Source: Thermoanaerobaculia bacterium
Lineage (GTDB): Bacteria; Acidobacteriota; Thermoanaerobaculia; Thermoanaerobaculales; Sulfomarinibacteraceae
Assembly: GCA_027061805.1 (NCBI GenBank)
Contig: JAMOWA010000068.1
Location: forward strand, 62,001 to 126,000
Reading direction: 5' to 3'
DNA length: 64,000 nt
Part shown: one piece after another, positions 9,571 through 17,846 of the stretch
Layout of the letters: each line of letters opens with the position of its first letter
How positions within the stretch are numbered: the stretch's first letter is position 1
Notes under the pieces: generated by a model
Told to the model about the DNA's origin: nothing
What the model saw: the letters and a program-made list of their open reading frames with translations, nothing else
Databases searched by the model: none
Program-made: the position numbers and the translations under genes

Positions 9571-9645
9571 CCGCAATGCGGTATTCCGGGTTGACACCCT
9601 TGCCGCAGTGCGTTATGTTCTTCTCGTGGATGCCGCAGAGCGGCA
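9571..9645 (+). promoter_or_regulatory. Three phased operator palindromes at the phasin promoter
   Basis: Three related palindromes: CCGCAATGCGG at 9571-9581, CCGCAGTGCGT at 9603-9613 and TGCCGCAGAGCGGCA at 9631-9645. Their centres, 9576, 9608 and 9638, are 32 and 30 bases apart, about three helical turns. The middle one lies inside the -35/-10 spacer, so a bound protein should repress. The arrangement recalls PhaR-type autoregulation of phasin genes, but no phaR gene is in the window. Confidence 0.7.
9591..9619 (+). promoter_or_regulatory. Strong sigma-70-type phasin promoter
   Basis: TTGACA at 9591-9596, a 17-base spacer, and TATGTT at 9614-9619. This is the best consensus promoter in the window and contains the middle operator. 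Confidence 0.75.
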
Positions 9646-9679
9646 AGCAACAACGCAACGGAGCACAGGGGAGGTCACC

Positions 9680-10150
9680 ATGGCTGCGAAGAAAGTTTCC
9701 AGGACGAACGTCAAGAGAATCCAGAACGATGTGATGGAGTCGGCCCACAAGGTGTGGCTGGCCGGGCTCGGCGCGCTGGCCACCGGCCAGGAAAAGGGCG
9801 GCGAGCTGTTCGAGGAGCTGGTGAGAAAGGGCGCCGCGCTGGAGAGCGCGGGCAAGGAGCAGGTGGAGAAGGCCAGGGAAACCGCGCTGGGCACCGTCAC
9901 CGGCGTGAAGGCCGTGGCGGAGAGCTACTGGGAGACCTTCGAGAAGAAGATCGACGAGCGCCTGACCGGCGTGATCCACACCCTGGGCGTGCCCACCAAG
10001 GACGAGATCGAGGCCCTCACCAGGAAGGTGGAGGAGCTGACCAGGACCATCGAGAAGCTCCAGAAGAAGGACACCCCGGCCCGCAAGCCCGCCGCCAAGA
10101 GGCCTGCGACCGCAACCAGGAAGACCGGTGCCAAGAAAACCACCAAGTGA
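9680..10150 (+). CDS. Phasin, polyhydroxyalkanoate granule-associated protein
   Basis: A 156-residue protein of the PhaF/PhaI type. The N-terminal ESAHKVWLAGLGALATGQEKG block and the following amphipathic helices (to about 130, with a coiled-coil stretch VEELTRTIEKLQ) are typical of granule surface proteins. The C-terminus is a short lysine/alanine/threonine-rich tail like the DNA-binding tail of PhaF. The ATG has GGGGAGG upstream. It has a strong promoter with three operators and a clear terminator, so it is a single, regulated transcript. It could instead coat wax-ester or triacylglycerol droplets, given the divergent acyltransferase. Confidence 0.92.
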   Translation: MAAKKVSRTNVKRIQNDVMESAHKVWLAGLGALATGQEKGGELFEELVRKGAALESAGKEQVEKARETALGTVTGVKAVAESYWETFEKKIDERLTGVIHTLGVPTKDEIEALTRKVEELTRTIEKLQKKDTPARKPAAKRPATATRKTGAKKTTK

Positions 10151-10184
10151 CCTCTGACGCCGGCAACGGCGTGATGGAAACCAC

Positions 10185-10211
10185 GGGGCGCCCTCGGGCG
10201 CCCCTATTTTT
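10185..10211 (+). terminator. Rho-independent terminator of the phasin gene
   Basis: GGGGCGCCC at 10185-10193 pairs with GGGCGCCCC at 10196-10204, followed by TATTTTT. Confidence 0.9.
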
Positions 10212-10244
10212 CGCTCCCCACAGCCGGGGGCAATCCCTTCTCCC

Positions 10245-10372
10245 ATCATCCCGAGCGGAGTGACACGCAGTCCCTCCTCCCTCTGTCATCCCGAGCGGAG
10301 CAGCCGCAGCCCCCTACCTGTCATCCCGAGCGAAGGCCCGCAGGGCCGGAGTCGAGGGATCTCCCGAACGAA
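10245..10372. repeat. TCATCCCGAGC-type repeats, three copies
   Basis: TCATCCCGAGCGGAG at about 10246-10260 and 10285-10300, then a fuller copy at 10319-10364 ending in GAGGGATCTC. The same element recurs as an inverted pair at 22.19-22.33 kb. Confidence 0.75.
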
Positions 10373-10810
10373 GCCGCCACCTCCATTTCCGAACGCCCTC
10401 CACGGGAGGGTGGGTGTCGCACGGCCGGAGGTTCGGGCGCCGCACACCCCCTTCGCCCTCTTTCGTTTCACCTTTCACGTTTCACGTCTCACGATCCGAC
10501 CGGGCGGCGCTCCCCCCACGACCTCCCCTCGGCGAACGCGAATGCGGCCCTCCCTGCACGGGCGGCCTGGGGGCGCGCCCTGAAGGACGCGCCTACACTT
10601 TCAGATCCAGCGACCCAGCCCCGTCCAAATCCCAGCAATCCTCAGAATCCGTGGTTGCCAGTCCCGGGTGGGAGGGTGGGTGTCGCACGGGCGGAGGGCC
10701 GGTCGTCCCACATCCCCTTCGCCCTCTTTCGTTTCACCTTTCACCTTTCACGTTTCACGACCCGGTCGGGCGGGGGCATCGCACCTCGTACGGCCGGGCG
10801 GGCGCCGCAC
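10373..10810. repeat. Composite repeat fragments and two heptamer arrays
   Basis: TTTCAC(G/C) arrays at about 10467-10490 and 10728-10760, a module B fragment at about 10510-10570, and GC-rich GGGCGG linkers. The intervening stretch 10570-10660 holds no recognised feature. No gene is supported. Confidence 0.75.
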
Positions 10811-10814
10811 CCCC

Positions 10815-10961
10815 TCTCCCCTGCACCCTTGCTCCCCTGTTCCCCTGCTCCTCTGCTCCCCTGCTCCCCTGTTCCCCTGCTCCCCTGCACCCTTGCTCCC
10901 CTGTTCCCCTGCTCCCCTGCTCCCCTGCTCCCCTGCTCCCCTGCTCCCCTGCTCCCCCTCT
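10815..10961. repeat. CTCCCCTG octamer tandem array
   Basis: About 18 near-perfect copies of an 8-base unit, with variants such as TTCCCCTG and CACCCTTG. It ends just before the GTACAAT at about 10964-10970. Short seeds of the same octamer occur near 2643, 22360, 46050, 46810 and 58430. Confidence 0.9.
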
Positions 10962-11033
10962 CGCGTACAATGGTCCTCGGCATTTTCGCCCGGACGTGTA
11001 ACCGCCGGGCGTCCCGGACACCAGGGAGGAGCA

Positions 11034-11591
11034 GTGGACGACCTCTCGCCCGACCAGAAGCGCCTGGTCACCCTGATGGTCGGCTACCAGAAGGGGAACA
11101 TGGACGACTTCGCCGTGCTTTACGCGGAGCTCGAGCAGCCGTTGCGCCGCTACCTCTGGACCTTCGTCCGCGACACCGCGACCGTGGACGACCTCCTCCA
11201 GACCACCTTCCTCCAGGTCCACCGCGCCCGCCACACCTACACGCCGCCCCGGCCTGTCAGGCCCTGGCTCTATGCCATCACCCGGCACACCGCTCTCATG
11301 CACCTGCGCTCGAGGCGGCGCCGGAAGGAATACCTGGCTGACGAGGACCTCCCCGAGGTTCCCGTTCCGCCCGAGGTGGAGCGGCTCGGCGACCGGCTCA
11401 TGGTGCGGAAGCTTCTCCTGGAGCTTCCGCGGTCGGACCGCGAGATCCTGACACTCCACCACCTCATGGGGCTCAGCTTTGCCGAGGTTGCCAGCGTGGT
11501 GGGCATCTCGGCCGGGGCTGCCAAGGTGCGGGCCCACAGGGCCATCAGGTCCCTCCGTGAGAGGCTTGCGTCCGAAGGAGCCGAACGATGA
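11034..11591 (+). CDS. ECF-type RNA polymerase sigma factor (second)
   Basis: A 185-residue sigma factor. Region 2 includes LEQPLRRYLWTFVRDTATVDDLLQTTFL and RPVRPWLYAITRHTAL; region 4 includes LPRSDREILTLHHLMGLSFAEVASVV and AKVRAHRAIRSLRE. The GTG start at 11034 is preceded by GGGAGGA at 11024-11030; the longer frame upstream is repeat DNA. The stop overlaps the next start (ATGA). An NrsF-type partner suggests control by a membrane anti-sigma factor. Confidence 0.93.
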   Translation: MDDLSPDQKRLVTLMVGYQKGNMDDFAVLYAELEQPLRRYLWTFVRDTATVDDLLQTTFLQVHRARHTYTPPRPVRPWLYAITRHTALMHLRSRRRRKEYLADEDLPEVPVPPEVERLGDRLMVRKLLLELPRSDREILTLHHLMGLSFAEVASVVGISAGAAKVRAHRAIRSLRERLASEGAER

Positions 11592-12253
11592 CCGGACATC
11601 CGCTTCCCGAGGCTCTCCGGAAGGCCGTGGAGGCCGATTCCCGCCCGGTCCGGGCGCTCCCGGCCCTGTGGCGGAGAATCCTGGCCATCGTCATCGCGGC
11701 CGTGGCGCTGCTGGCCGCCGTGGTGGTCACCCACACCCTGCGGCCGGACCTCGAGACCCTCTCCATCTGGCTTGGCTGGGGCGCCACCATCGTGGAGATC
11801 ATCGTGGGCATCTCCCTCATCGGGCTGGCCCTGCGCGAATCCGTCCCCGGACAGGCCATCCCACGTCCGGCCGTCGCCATCGCCGTCGCCACCGGTCTCG
11901 TGGTCAACTTCCTTGTGGCCATCGCCACCTGGGTGGGCACGAAAGGCAGCGGCATGACGGGCATGCCCGGCTGCGGTGTCATCTGCATGCGCACGGGGAT
12001 CTGGATTGCCATCCCCGCCGTGCTCGTCACGCTCATCCTCGTCCTGCGCGCCCTGCCCCTGCGCCCCTGCGTGGTCGGCCTTCTGGGCGGCGCCGGCGCC
12101 GGGCTCATGGCCGACGGTATCAACCACCTCCTGTGCCCTCTCTCCGACCTCCGCCATGTGCTCGTGTGGCACACCGGAGCCATCCTCTGCCTCATGGCAG
12201 CCGGCTGGCTCGCCGGGAAGACCTGGGAGATCCTCCGGTCGAGGAGGGGCTGA
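11588..12253 (+). CDS. NrsF/DUF1109-type membrane anti-sigma factor
   Basis: A 221-residue integral membrane protein with about six transmembrane helices (roughly 29-48, 58-78, 89-110, 134-153, 155-175, 190-210) and a short cytosolic N-terminus. Length, topology and position after an ECF sigma gene match the NrsF/DUF1109 family. Cysteines in GMPGCGVICMRTG (about 127-133) and NHLLCPL could be a redox or metal sensing site, as proposed for family members. The start overlaps the sigma stop by 4 bases. Confidence 0.85.
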   Translation: MTGHPLPEALRKAVEADSRPVRALPALWRRILAIVIAAVALLAAVVVTHTLRPDLETLSIWLGWGATIVEIIVGISLIGLALRESVPGQAIPRPAVAIAVATGLVVNFLVAIATWVGTKGSGMTGMPGCGVICMRTGIWIAIPAVLVTLILVLRALPLRPCVVGLLGGAGAGLMADGINHLLCPLSDLRHVLVWHTGAILCLMAAGWLAGKTWEILRSRRG

Positions 12254-12590
12254 GGGAGCACGGGGCCGGTTTCCTCCCGGCGAGCCACCTCTCCTCCGCT
12301 CGCCCCATGCACGAGGCCGCGACTTTCGAGCGGCGCTCCTTGTCACGACTCTCCCTCGGTGAACGCGAGAACCGCCCCCCTTGAACACAACCAGGCATCC
12401 GAAGAGAGCACGCGCCCACAGGGAGCGCCGGCCTCCAGGCCGGCATCGTGCGCTACACAGAACCCGGGCGACGTACTCTCTGAGCACGACGTCTCCTCCG
12501 CTCGCCCCATGCACGAGGCCGCGACTTTCGAGCGGCGCTCCCTGCCACGACCTTCCCTCGGCGAACGCGAATACGGCCCTCCCTGCACGG
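12254..12590. repeat. Composite repeat modules B and C-B
   Basis: A module B copy at about 12295-12365, then module C at about 12410-12470 and a second module B at about 12500-12580, all in plus orientation. No gene is supported. Confidence 0.8.
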
Positions 12591-12999
12591 GCGGAGGTCC
12601 GGGCGTCGCACCTCCCCTTGCCCTCCTTCGTTTCACGTTTCACGTTTCACGTTTCACGACTCGGGCGGGCGGGCGTCGCACGGGCGGAGGTCCGGGCGTC
12701 GCACGGGCGGAGGTCCGGGCGTCGCACCTCCCCTTCGCCCTCTTTCGTTTCACGTTTCACGTTTCACGTTTCACGACCCGGGCGGGCGGGCGTCGCACGG
12801 GCGGAGGTCCGGGCGTCGCACCTCCCCTTGCCCTCCTTCGTTTCACCTTTCACGTTTCACGTTTCACGACCCGGGCGGGCGGGCGTCGCACGGGCGGAGG
12901 TCCGGGCGTCGCACCTCCCCTTCGCCCTCTTTCGTTTCACGTTTCACGTTTCACGTTTCACGTTTCACGACCCGGGCGGGCGGGGGCATCACACCTCGC
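12591..12999. repeat. Four tandem heptamer-array units
   Basis: TTTCACG arrays at 12631-12658 (4 copies), 12748-12775 (4), 12841-12868 (4, one variant) and 12935-12969 (5). The arrays start 117, 93 and 94 bases apart and are joined by nearly identical linkers with GGGCGGAGGTCCGGGCGTCGC. The first linker carries this phrase twice, which explains the longer spacing. Confidence 0.92.
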
Positions 13000-13046
13000 A
13001 CGGGCGAGCGAGCGTCGCCCCCCCAGGCCTCTCTCCCCCACCCCCC

Positions 13047-13075
13047 TTGTCAATCCGTGCGTCGTTCGCAATAAT
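13047..13075 (+). promoter_or_regulatory. Sigma-70-type promoter for a leaderless gene
   Basis: TTGTCA at 13047-13052, a 17-base spacer and AATAAT at 13070-13075, then 7 bases to the ATG at 13083. Confidence 0.6.
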
Positions 13076-13082
13076 CATTTCG

Positions 13083-13895
13083 ATGTCGCGAGAGCACCCA
13101 CACCTTTCAAGGATGGTTGAGTTATGGGTCCGCCGGAATGAGCCCGCGGGCCGGATTCCCCGGCATGCACTCCGGCTCGCCGAGAAGGTGGCCGGCAATC
13201 CGGACTCGGTTCCAGCAGAGCTGGCCCTGGCCTGGACCATCGTCAACGACGTCTACACGACGCTCGAGTGGGAGATCCCTGCCTCCCCCCGCCTCGCCCG
13301 CTGCCGGAGCGCCGCGGTCTCCGTGGCCCAGAGCGCGGGCATGGTGGTGGACGAGGTCCTCCGGCACCTGGACACCGAGAACGGCGATGTCATGCTGTTG
13401 GGCGACCTCGGCCTTGCGCTCTCTCTCTTCGGCCGGCCCGACGTCTTCCCCGCCCGGGGCGCCATCCTGGTACGTCTTGGTCAGGACGAGAAGGAGCCCG
13501 TGTCAGCCGGCGGGATTCCAGCCTCGCAGGGCGTCCGCTGGGCCGAGAGCGGCCGTCTCCGTGAAGTCTTCACCGAGACCTCGATCCCCGGCAGGCTCCG
13601 GGAGAGGCAGGTCTTCCTGCCGGACGCGGGCCTGATCACCGCCCTCACCGCATCCTCGGCGGCTGATGGGGACCGCCTCACCGGAATCCTCTTCTGCTTC
13701 GCCGCCCACCTCACCACCCGCTCGGGTCACTGGGACTCGGCTGGCTCCACCGCCCGGAACCTGGGCTCCGTGGACCGCCTCGCCGCCGCCGCCTGGCGCT
13801 GGGGCCTCCAGCCAGATCCCAGCCTCGGCAGTCCATTCCTGCTCAGGCTCCGCGCCCTGACCAGGAAGCTCGTCGGGGCCAGTCAGAAGGCCTGA
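13083..13895 (+). CDS. Hypothetical protein
   Basis: A 270-residue protein that I do not recognise. It begins with a helical segment (HLSRMVELWVRR, then ALAWTIVNDVYTTLEW), has no signal peptide or membrane helix, and ends in a basic helix (LRLRALTRKLVG). The middle (about 95-215) is mixed alpha/beta. A good promoter places transcription at the ATG, and codon composition matches the neighbours, so it is probably expressed. Its 3' end faces the C25 peptidase gene across a shared hairpin. Confidence 0.65.
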   Translation: MSREHPHLSRMVELWVRRNEPAGRIPRHALRLAEKVAGNPDSVPAELALAWTIVNDVYTTLEWEIPASPRLARCRSAAVSVAQSAGMVVDEVLRHLDTENGDVMLLGDLGLALSLFGRPDVFPARGAILVRLGQDEKEPVSAGGIPASQGVRWAESGRLREVFTETSIPGRLRERQVFLPDAGLITALTASSAADGDRLTGILFCFAAHLTTRSGHWDSAGSTARNLGSVDRLAAAAWRWGLQPDPSLGSPFLLRLRALTRKLVGASQKA

Positions 13896-13914
13896 GTCTG
13901 CCCCTCCCTCCAGA

Positions 13915-13940
13915 GAAATACCCCGCCACGGAAGGCGGGG
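13915..13940. terminator. Bidirectional hairpin between convergent genes
   Basis: CCCCGCC at 13921-13927 pairs with GGCGGGG at 13934-13940 around a 6-base loop. On the minus strand the stem is followed by TATTTCT, so it best serves the C25 peptidase operon. Confidence 0.6.
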
Positions 13941-13971
13941 CATCATCATCGAGGTCGGGCCTCTCCAGAGG

Positions 13972-16900
13972 TTACCGCTTCAGTCGCATGGACGGATCGC
14001 CGAAGAACACCCAGCTCGAGCGTACATAGGGATCCGTGATGGCGGCCTTGGCCGCCACGATGGCATCGCCCACCCGGGAATTCGCGTCACCAAACAGACC
14101 CTCGTACAGGACCTCGTTGAGCCTCGCCTGACCCTCGGGATCCGTCAGGGCGCTGGAAGCCCACACGGCCACGGCACCACCATCCGGCTCCAGCAGAAGG
14201 GCCTCTGCGAGGCTCTGCTGCTGCACGTCGTGGAAAAGTCCGTTCAGGCAATTCATGGCCAGCACCACCGGGAGCCGATCGGCATTGGTCATGTTCTCGA
14301 CGTCGGAGATCTCGAGCACTCCATGATTGGTCCAGATGGTCTGGGATCCGTGTCCCTGATAGTTGATGATCAGGCGGCCAGTCGTGAATGCCTCGAGGAT
14401 CTCCTGGCGTGCAGTCTCCTCGCCCATCCTGCCAATGAGAACGTTCTCGGTCTCCACGTCTGCCGGAACCAGCGAGGCAAGTTCGTCGATGGCTTTCTCG
14501 AAGCTGAACTCCTCGCCATCCTGGTCGGCCACCAGCATGATCCGATCAGCCCAACCCGCGCCATCCGCGGCATCGTAGGCAATGATCTTCTCCACGGCCA
14601 CGAGCGCCGCTGCCGGCGTCCTCGCTGGAATCCTCCCGATGGCGAGCGTGCTGCTGGCACTCCCGTCCACCTCGCCGAACCAGTCGTCGCTGGCAGTCTT
14701 GAGCAGCATGGTCGCCTGGATGTGGGTCGGAACGAAGTCCGACACACCCATCCCGAGATGATCCCGCGGGTCGAAGCTCGCATCTCCCAGCAGGACAACA
14801 TAGCGTGGTGCCACTTCCCACCTTCCGGTTGCCTGCGTGAGGAATGAGCGAATGGCCTCGGGAGACTTCTCGCCAAAGCTGAATTCGTCGTACACATCCT
14901 CCAGGGAGACCACCGCCACGGTCAGTCCGTCCATACGACGATGGCCAGCCAACAACTCCGCCGCCTCGAGGAAGACAGGGTGCGAGATGATCACAAGGTC
15001 GGCACGGTTCCTTTCCCCATGCCATGCGGACGGCTGGTTCACCATGATGTCCACAGGCTGCTCGATCCGTTTCTCCGAGAAGGCGTAGAGGTCGGCATCT
15101 CGGTCGCCACCGGACCAGGTTCCCGGCACGACAACGCGGTACCCGGTCTCCGCGGGAGACTGCGCATCCAGAATCTCCCCGGGAACCTCCACCGGGCGAT
15201 CCGGGTCCGACACATCCATCACCGTGGGAACCTTCCCTTCGAAACCCAAGAGGTCGATGGAGGCATGGCGCTGAGCTGTGAGGGAAAGGGCGTCGTCCCG
15301 GACCACGAAGGCCCGCGGGTAGATCACGGAGACAGCATCCAGGACACTCACATCACCATCGCCCGCCCTGGAGGTGAGCCGCACGACATTGTCCGCGGGA
15401 GTCAGCCGGTCCGCCACGTCGAACACTGCCTCGGCAGCTTCGTTCCCCTCGAAGCTCATCTCCCCGACCACCCGGTCATTGAGCTCCACGAGCACGTCAT
15501 GGTCCCCATCGGTGATTCCCTGGAGAGAGACCCTGAGGCGAGGAGGAATCTCGTCGAATGAAGCCGCATCCATGTTGTCGAGATGCAATGTGGTCTCGAG
15601 AGACTCTGGCGACACCACCCCGGCGTAGAAGTTGTCACGATCTCCATTCTGAATCACGGAGGCCACATAGATGGAACGATCCCTCCGCTCCACTGTTGCC
15701 GGATAAACCGTCAGGAACCGCGTCGGCCTCTCACCGACAAATGGTGGCGTCATCCAGATTCGAAGGCCCGGCCGGTCGTCCACGGTCACCCAGTAGACAC
15801 GGGTATCCGTGGCAGGGGTATCCAGCCCGAGCCCGTAGAACTCGATGGCATCCTCCACGTCGAAGTACCCGTCGTCCATGCCGGTCACACGGATCGCCTG
15901 CTCGACTCCCTCGGCGAAGAGATGCAGGGTGGTGGGGTCGGGCCCCGGGTCGAAACCGGCGTTCGCAAGGTCTCCCCTCGTCACCCGGTACCACCCCTCG
16001 TGGTCCACCAGGATCTTCGCCCCGGCCTCGGCCGCCCTGAGCCACTGGGCTTCGACGGGGCCGGTCTCCCTGGAGGAGGCCACCCTCGGCCTCTCACCCG
16101 CCGCCGGACTGCGAAGCCCGGAGCCGAGCGCGGACAGCGTGGGGGATTCCGCGAACTTCATCCCCAGGCGCGCCACCAGGCGTGCCTCCTCGTCGGCAGA
16201 TGCGGGTCTGGCAGTGAACGGACCATGCCACCGGCTCGAACCATCCAGGTCGATCGCCTCGATCCAGTACCGCGCGGCGGACCGCAGGGTCGCGCGACGA
16301 TCGACAAAGGTGTAGGCCCTGCCGGAAGCCATCTCCACCGCGGGGCCGGCGAAGAGCGCCGAACCTGCCACCACGGAAGGGGTGATCAGAACACGGTTCC
16401 CGGAGGCATCCTCCCGGTAGATCCTGAAGCCCAGGTTGTTCACCTCGTACCCGGTCCGCCACATGATGATCGTCCCACTGTCCGTTCCGACCACATCCGC
16501 CGCGGCGAATCGCGCCAGCGAGGGCGTGTTGGGCGGCTGGATGCTCTCGGCACAGATGGACCAGCTGGTCAGAGAACTCAGAGCCCATCCAACAGCATCC
16601 AAGGAGGCAACACCCGGCTTGGTGCTTCCCGATCCCCTCAGGTCCGTGAGGTTCGTGTTCACGGAGGTATTCCACCGCAGGGTCTGGGCACTCCCGGGAG
16701 TCGGCGTGATCGGGTACAGCGAGGACACCACGTCGATGATGGCATCCCTGGAGTTGCTGGTGATGGAAAGCGAGATGCTGCTGCTCGTCGCGCGCGTCGA
16801 GGCCGAGCTCCTGCTGGGGCTGGTCTGGTTCACGTTGCCGAAGGCCACCGCCGAGGCCACCACCTGGGTGGAGGTGCTCAGGGTGACACTGACCGTGTTC

Positions 16901-17298
16901 GAACCCGTGGGAGGTGCCAGCAGGTCCCAGATCTCTGTCCTGCCCTGGGTTCCGTTGGAATCCTGGGAAACCCGGCGGGTCAGTGCATTTCCCCCGTAGC
17001 TCACCGAGGAAACCTGCACCGCCGGGATGCTGGTGGTGTTGCCCCGGAGCGAGAAGCAGACCACCAGGTACCGGTTGGTCAGGGTCGCATTGACCGTATG
17101 GCTCCAGGTGAAGGTGGTCGTACCGGAACTCGTGGTGGTGCTGATGTTCGCGGAATCGATCACGATGTCCGTCACATCGGCATGGACGGCACCTGCGACG
17201 AGGAACAGCACGCATCCGAAGGCAAGAACGCCCAGGAGCACACGTCGCCCACCAGAAGTCGTTGCCATCGTCATACTGTTTCGGGTTCCGTACATCAT
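13972..17298 (-). CDS. Secreted gingipain-type (C25) cysteine peptidase
   Basis: A 1108-residue exported protein. A signal peptide lies at about 10-41 (VLLGVLAFGCVLFLVAGAVHA). A threonine/serine-rich beta-sandwich region follows, then fibronectin-like segments, then a C25 peptidase domain over about the last 430 residues. The catalytic pair is H983 in YQGHGS and C1017 in AMNCLNG. No C-terminal sorting domain is visible. The ATG at 17298 has a perfect AAGGAGG ribosome site. It overlaps the S26-like gene by 4 bases and ends the RiPP-like operon, so it may process the secreted peptide; being a general surface protease is the alternative. Confidence 0.88.
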   Translation of the reverse strand: MMYGTRNSMTMATTSGGRRVLLGVLAFGCVLFLVAGAVHADVTDIVIDSANISTTTSSGTTTFTWSHTVNATLTNRYLVVCFSLRGNTTSIPAVQVSSVSYGGNALTRRVSQDSNGTQGRTEIWDLLAPPTGSNTVSVTLSTSTQVVASAVAFGNVNQTSPSRSSASTRATSSSISLSITSNSRDAIIDVVSSLYPITPTPGSAQTLRWNTSVNTNLTDLRGSGSTKPGVASLDAVGWALSSLTSWSICAESIQPPNTPSLARFAAADVVGTDSGTIIMWRTGYEVNNLGFRIYREDASGNRVLITPSVVAGSALFAGPAVEMASGRAYTFVDRRATLRSAARYWIEAIDLDGSSRWHGPFTARPASADEEARLVARLGMKFAESPTLSALGSGLRSPAAGERPRVASSRETGPVEAQWLRAAEAGAKILVDHEGWYRVTRGDLANAGFDPGPDPTTLHLFAEGVEQAIRVTGMDDGYFDVEDAIEFYGLGLDTPATDTRVYWVTVDDRPGLRIWMTPPFVGERPTRFLTVYPATVERRDRSIYVASVIQNGDRDNFYAGVVSPESLETTLHLDNMDAASFDEIPPRLRVSLQGITDGDHDVLVELNDRVVGEMSFEGNEAAEAVFDVADRLTPADNVVRLTSRAGDGDVSVLDAVSVIYPRAFVVRDDALSLTAQRHASIDLLGFEGKVPTVMDVSDPDRPVEVPGEILDAQSPAETGYRVVVPGTWSGGDRDADLYAFSEKRIEQPVDIMVNQPSAWHGERNRADLVIISHPVFLEAAELLAGHRRMDGLTVAVVSLEDVYDEFSFGEKSPEAIRSFLTQATGRWEVAPRYVVLLGDASFDPRDHLGMGVSDFVPTHIQATMLLKTASDDWFGEVDGSASSTLAIGRIPARTPAAALVAVEKIIAYDAADGAGWADRIMLVADQDGEEFSFEKAIDELASLVPADVETENVLIGRMGEETARQEILEAFTTGRLIINYQGHGSQTIWTNHGVLEISDVENMTNADRLPVVLAMNCLNGLFHDVQQQSLAEALLLEPDGGAVAVWASSALTDPEGQARLNEVLYEGLFGDANSRVGDAIVAAKAAITDPYVRSSWVFFGDPSMRLKR

Positions 17299-17846
17299 CT
17301 CGAACCTCCTTGTGATCCCCTCGCATGAACGGGGTCCGGAGACCCGGCCCGCTCTCGCGCGGTTCCCGCAACTCTTCCAGCTCCTCTGGTGACCGCGGAC
17401 CACCGTGATAACCCGGCACGCACCAGGGCCAGCTGCCGCAACACGCCAAACGCCTGCCTTCTGAAAAGCAGCCGGAAAAATACTCCCGGGCCTCGCACCG
17501 GAAACCGCCGGCCTTCTCGCTCCACACATACCACCCGACCCAGAATCCGCCCCGATGGCTCCGGAGCGTCACACGCGGTCATGGAATCACCACGGAGCAG
17601 GAAGATCTCACCATCGACATCGGGCACCCGCACCACCCGGTGCGCACGGACACAGGTCTCTCCGGCCACCACCACATCTCCCCACCGGACCTGCGAGGCC
17701 TCGACGGGTTCGACCACCAGCGTGTCGCCGTCACGGATGGTCGGCCGCATGCTCGTTCCCGGAGCCCGGAATCGGACCGCAACCCCATCGCGCAACATGG
17801 CCGCACACACCGGCTCGAAGCGCAGGGTCGTGGTTTCTTCACCCAC
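17295..17846 (-). CDS. S24/S26-like peptidase (signal-peptidase fold)
   Basis: A 183-residue protein with the S24/S26 serine peptidase core. S32 in APGTSMRP is the expected nucleophile. The second strand has CVRAHRV (H69) where bacterial signal peptidase I would carry lysine; serine/histidine is also the arrangement of SipW/ER-type enzymes. No N-terminal membrane helix is seen, unlike LepB. The GTG start overlaps the kinase stop by 8 bases and the stop overlaps the C25 start by 4. The context suggests precursor-leader cleavage, though the substrate is unproven. Confidence 0.8.
   Translation of the reverse strand: MGEETTTLRFEPVCAAMLRDGVAVRFRAPGTSMRPTIRDGDTLVVEPVEASQVRWGDVVVAGETCVRAHRVVRVPDVDGEIFLLRGDSMTACDAPEPSGRILGRVVCVEREGRRFPVRGPGVFFRLLFRRQAFGVLRQLALVRAGLSRWSAVTRGAGRVAGTARERAGSPDPVHARGSQGGSR

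Noticed and set aside
10741-11071. Minus-strand frames with a collagen-like GEQGSRGA repeat
   Set aside because: Pure translation of the CTCCCCTG octamer array; no start site, no conserved ends.
12591-12999. Possible CRISPR array from regularly spaced repeats
   Set aside because: Linkers are nearly identical rather than unique, the short repeats are 7-base tandems, and no cas gene is present.
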